Source: Bacteroidota bacterium (GTDB taxonomy: Bacteria > Bacteroidota > Bacteroidia > Flavobacteriales_F > PHOS-HE28). Taken from it: a stretch of 8,023 bases of DNA. The notes under the pieces are model-generated. The model made no database searches, had not been told where the DNA came from, and saw only the letters and a list, made by a program, of their open reading frames with translations. Positions within the stretch are counted from its first letter, which is position 1. Each line of letters opens with the position of its first letter. The translations under genes and the position numbers were made by a program. Location of the stretch: NCBI GenBank assembly GCA_023428865.1, contig JAEYWT010000063.1, positions 1 through 8,023 of the forward strand. The letters are read 5' to 3'. This document shows, one piece after another, positions 7,183 through 8,023 of this stretch.

Positions 7183-7193
7183 AAATTCGCCAC

Positions 7194-8023
7194 ATGCAAA
7201 GGATGTTCGCTCTCACGCTCGTTGTCGCTTTTCCTTTCGGTGCTAATGCCGTCGCCCAAGACTCTCCCCGCTACGGCCGCGATAAATTCCGGCAGTTGGA
7301 CCAGGAGCTGCCAACCCCCAACGAACAACGAACGGCCAGCGGTGCGCCGGGTCATGCGTATTGGCAGATGAAGGCCGACTACGACATCCAGGTGGAAGTG
7401 ATAGAGCCAGTGGGTGAGGGTGCGGAAGGCCTCTCGAAGCTCGTGGGCCGCGAGACCATCACCTACCACAACCAAAGTCCCGACAAGCTCAGTTACCTCT
7501 GGTTGCAACTGGACCAGAACATCTACGAACCGGGCAGCGACGCCAATGCCATTCGCACCGGGACCATTGGTGATAGTGTCAGCATCGGTCAGCTTAGGAA
7601 GTGGACCGAGCCGTTCGAAGGCGGGTACAAGATCACCAGTGTTACCGATGCCAGCGGTGGAAAGCTGAGCTACACCATCAACAAGACCATGATGCGTGTG
7701 GACCTGCCCAAACCGCTTGCACCGGGTGCCACGTACAGCTTCAAGATCAACTGGTGGAATTGGATCAACGACCGGGATAAAGTCGGCGGGCGAAGTGGTC
7801 TTGAGTACTTCGCCGAAGAGGATAACCACCTCTACACCATCGCACAGTTCTACCCGCGCATGTGCGCCTATATGGACTACAGCGGCTGGATGCACAAACA
7901 ATTCCTCGGCTCCGGGGAATTCACCCTCGATTTCGGTGATTACACCTTGAGCGTGACGGTGCCAGCGGACCACATTGTTTCAGCCACCGGTACACTCCAG
8001 AACGAAAGTGCCGTGCTTACGGC
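7194..8023 (+). CDS. M1 family metallopeptidase, N-terminal portion (partial, 3' end beyond right edge)
   Basis: The frame from the ATG at 7194 is open to the window end, giving 276 residues. Residues 1-21 are a signal peptide (MQRMFALTLVVAFPFGANAVA/Q); an in-frame ATG at 7203 is an alternative start. Residues 55-276 match the N-terminal beta-saddle domain of M1 (gluzincin) aminopeptidase-like proteins of Bacteroidota: YWQMKADYDIQVEV, ETITYHNQSPDKLSYLWLQLDQN, GLEYFAEEDN, YTIAQFYPRMCAYMDYSGWMHKQFLG, and GEFTLDFGDYTLSVTVPADHIVSATG. The catalytic domain with HExxH and the distal glutamate would lie beyond 8023, so activity cannot be judged. Full-length relatives are typically above 600 residues. 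Known M1 enzymes remove N-terminal amino acids with a zinc ion; this one should act in the periplasm or outside the cell. It is transcribed away from the DUF6702 gene, whose start is 65 bases away. Confidence 0.87.
   Translation, partial: MQRMFALTLVVAFPFGANAVAQDSPRYGRDKFRQLDQELPTPNEQRTASGAPGHAYWQMKADYDIQVEVIEPVGEGAEGLSKLVGRETITYHNQSPDKLSYLWLQLDQNIYEPGSDANAIRTGTIGDSVSIGQLRKWTEPFEGGYKITSVTDASGGKLSYTINKTMMRVDLPKPLAPGATYSFKINWWNWINDRDKVGGRSGLEYFAEEDNHLYTIAQFYPRMCAYMDYSGWMHKQFLGSGEFTLDFGDYTLSVTVPADHIVSATGTLQNESAVLT

Noticed and set aside
7125..7973. Long minus-strand open frame of 282 residues
   Set aside because: It lies antisense over the M1 metallopeptidase, which has clear family motifs, and its translation shows no domain. 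It is a shadow frame of GC-rich codons.

Overview
The window looks like chromosomal DNA from a member of the Bacteroidota, most likely a Flavobacteriales-type bacterium of moderate GC. Four things support this. One secreted protein ends in a type IX secretion system (T9SS) type A C-terminal signal. A DUF6702 protein lies next to an M1-family peptidase. Shine-Dalgarno sequences are weak or absent. One promoter box matches the Bacteroidota -7 consensus TAnnTTTG. No tRNA, rRNA, CRISPR array, insertion sequence or phage gene is visible.

Layout, left to right. Positions 1-3800 hold two minus-strand genes that read leftwards. The first is a 556-residue secreted beta-propeller (SBBP-like) protein with a T9SS sorting domain. 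About 50 bases downstream begins a large secreted protein with a lamin-tail domain, a chitobiase-type domain and a CotH-kinase domain, cut off by the left edge. Both are probably exported surface proteins and could be co-transcribed. After a 245-base divergent intergenic region, a plus-strand gene (4046-5170) encodes an unusual protein: a lipoprotein-like N-terminus, a long hydrophilic linker and a multi-pass DUF4386 membrane domain. Tail to tail with it is a minus-strand Crp/Fnr-family regulator (5182-5754). Its frame is interrupted by one in-frame TAA that separates the sensor domain from the HTH.

Further right, two overlapping minus-strand genes encode a DUF6702 protein and an M15-family (D-Ala-D-Ala carboxypeptidase-like) lipoprotein. 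They may lie in one transcription unit upstream of the Crp/Fnr gene. Divergent from DUF6702, a plus-strand M1-family metallopeptidase starts at 7194 and runs off the right edge, before its catalytic HExxH region.

The common theme is the cell envelope: exported, lipid-anchored or membrane proteins and secreted peptidases, plus one damaged regulator. I see no clear new multi-gene system. The best leads are the interrupted Crp/Fnr gene and the lipoprotein-DUF4386 fusion beside it.
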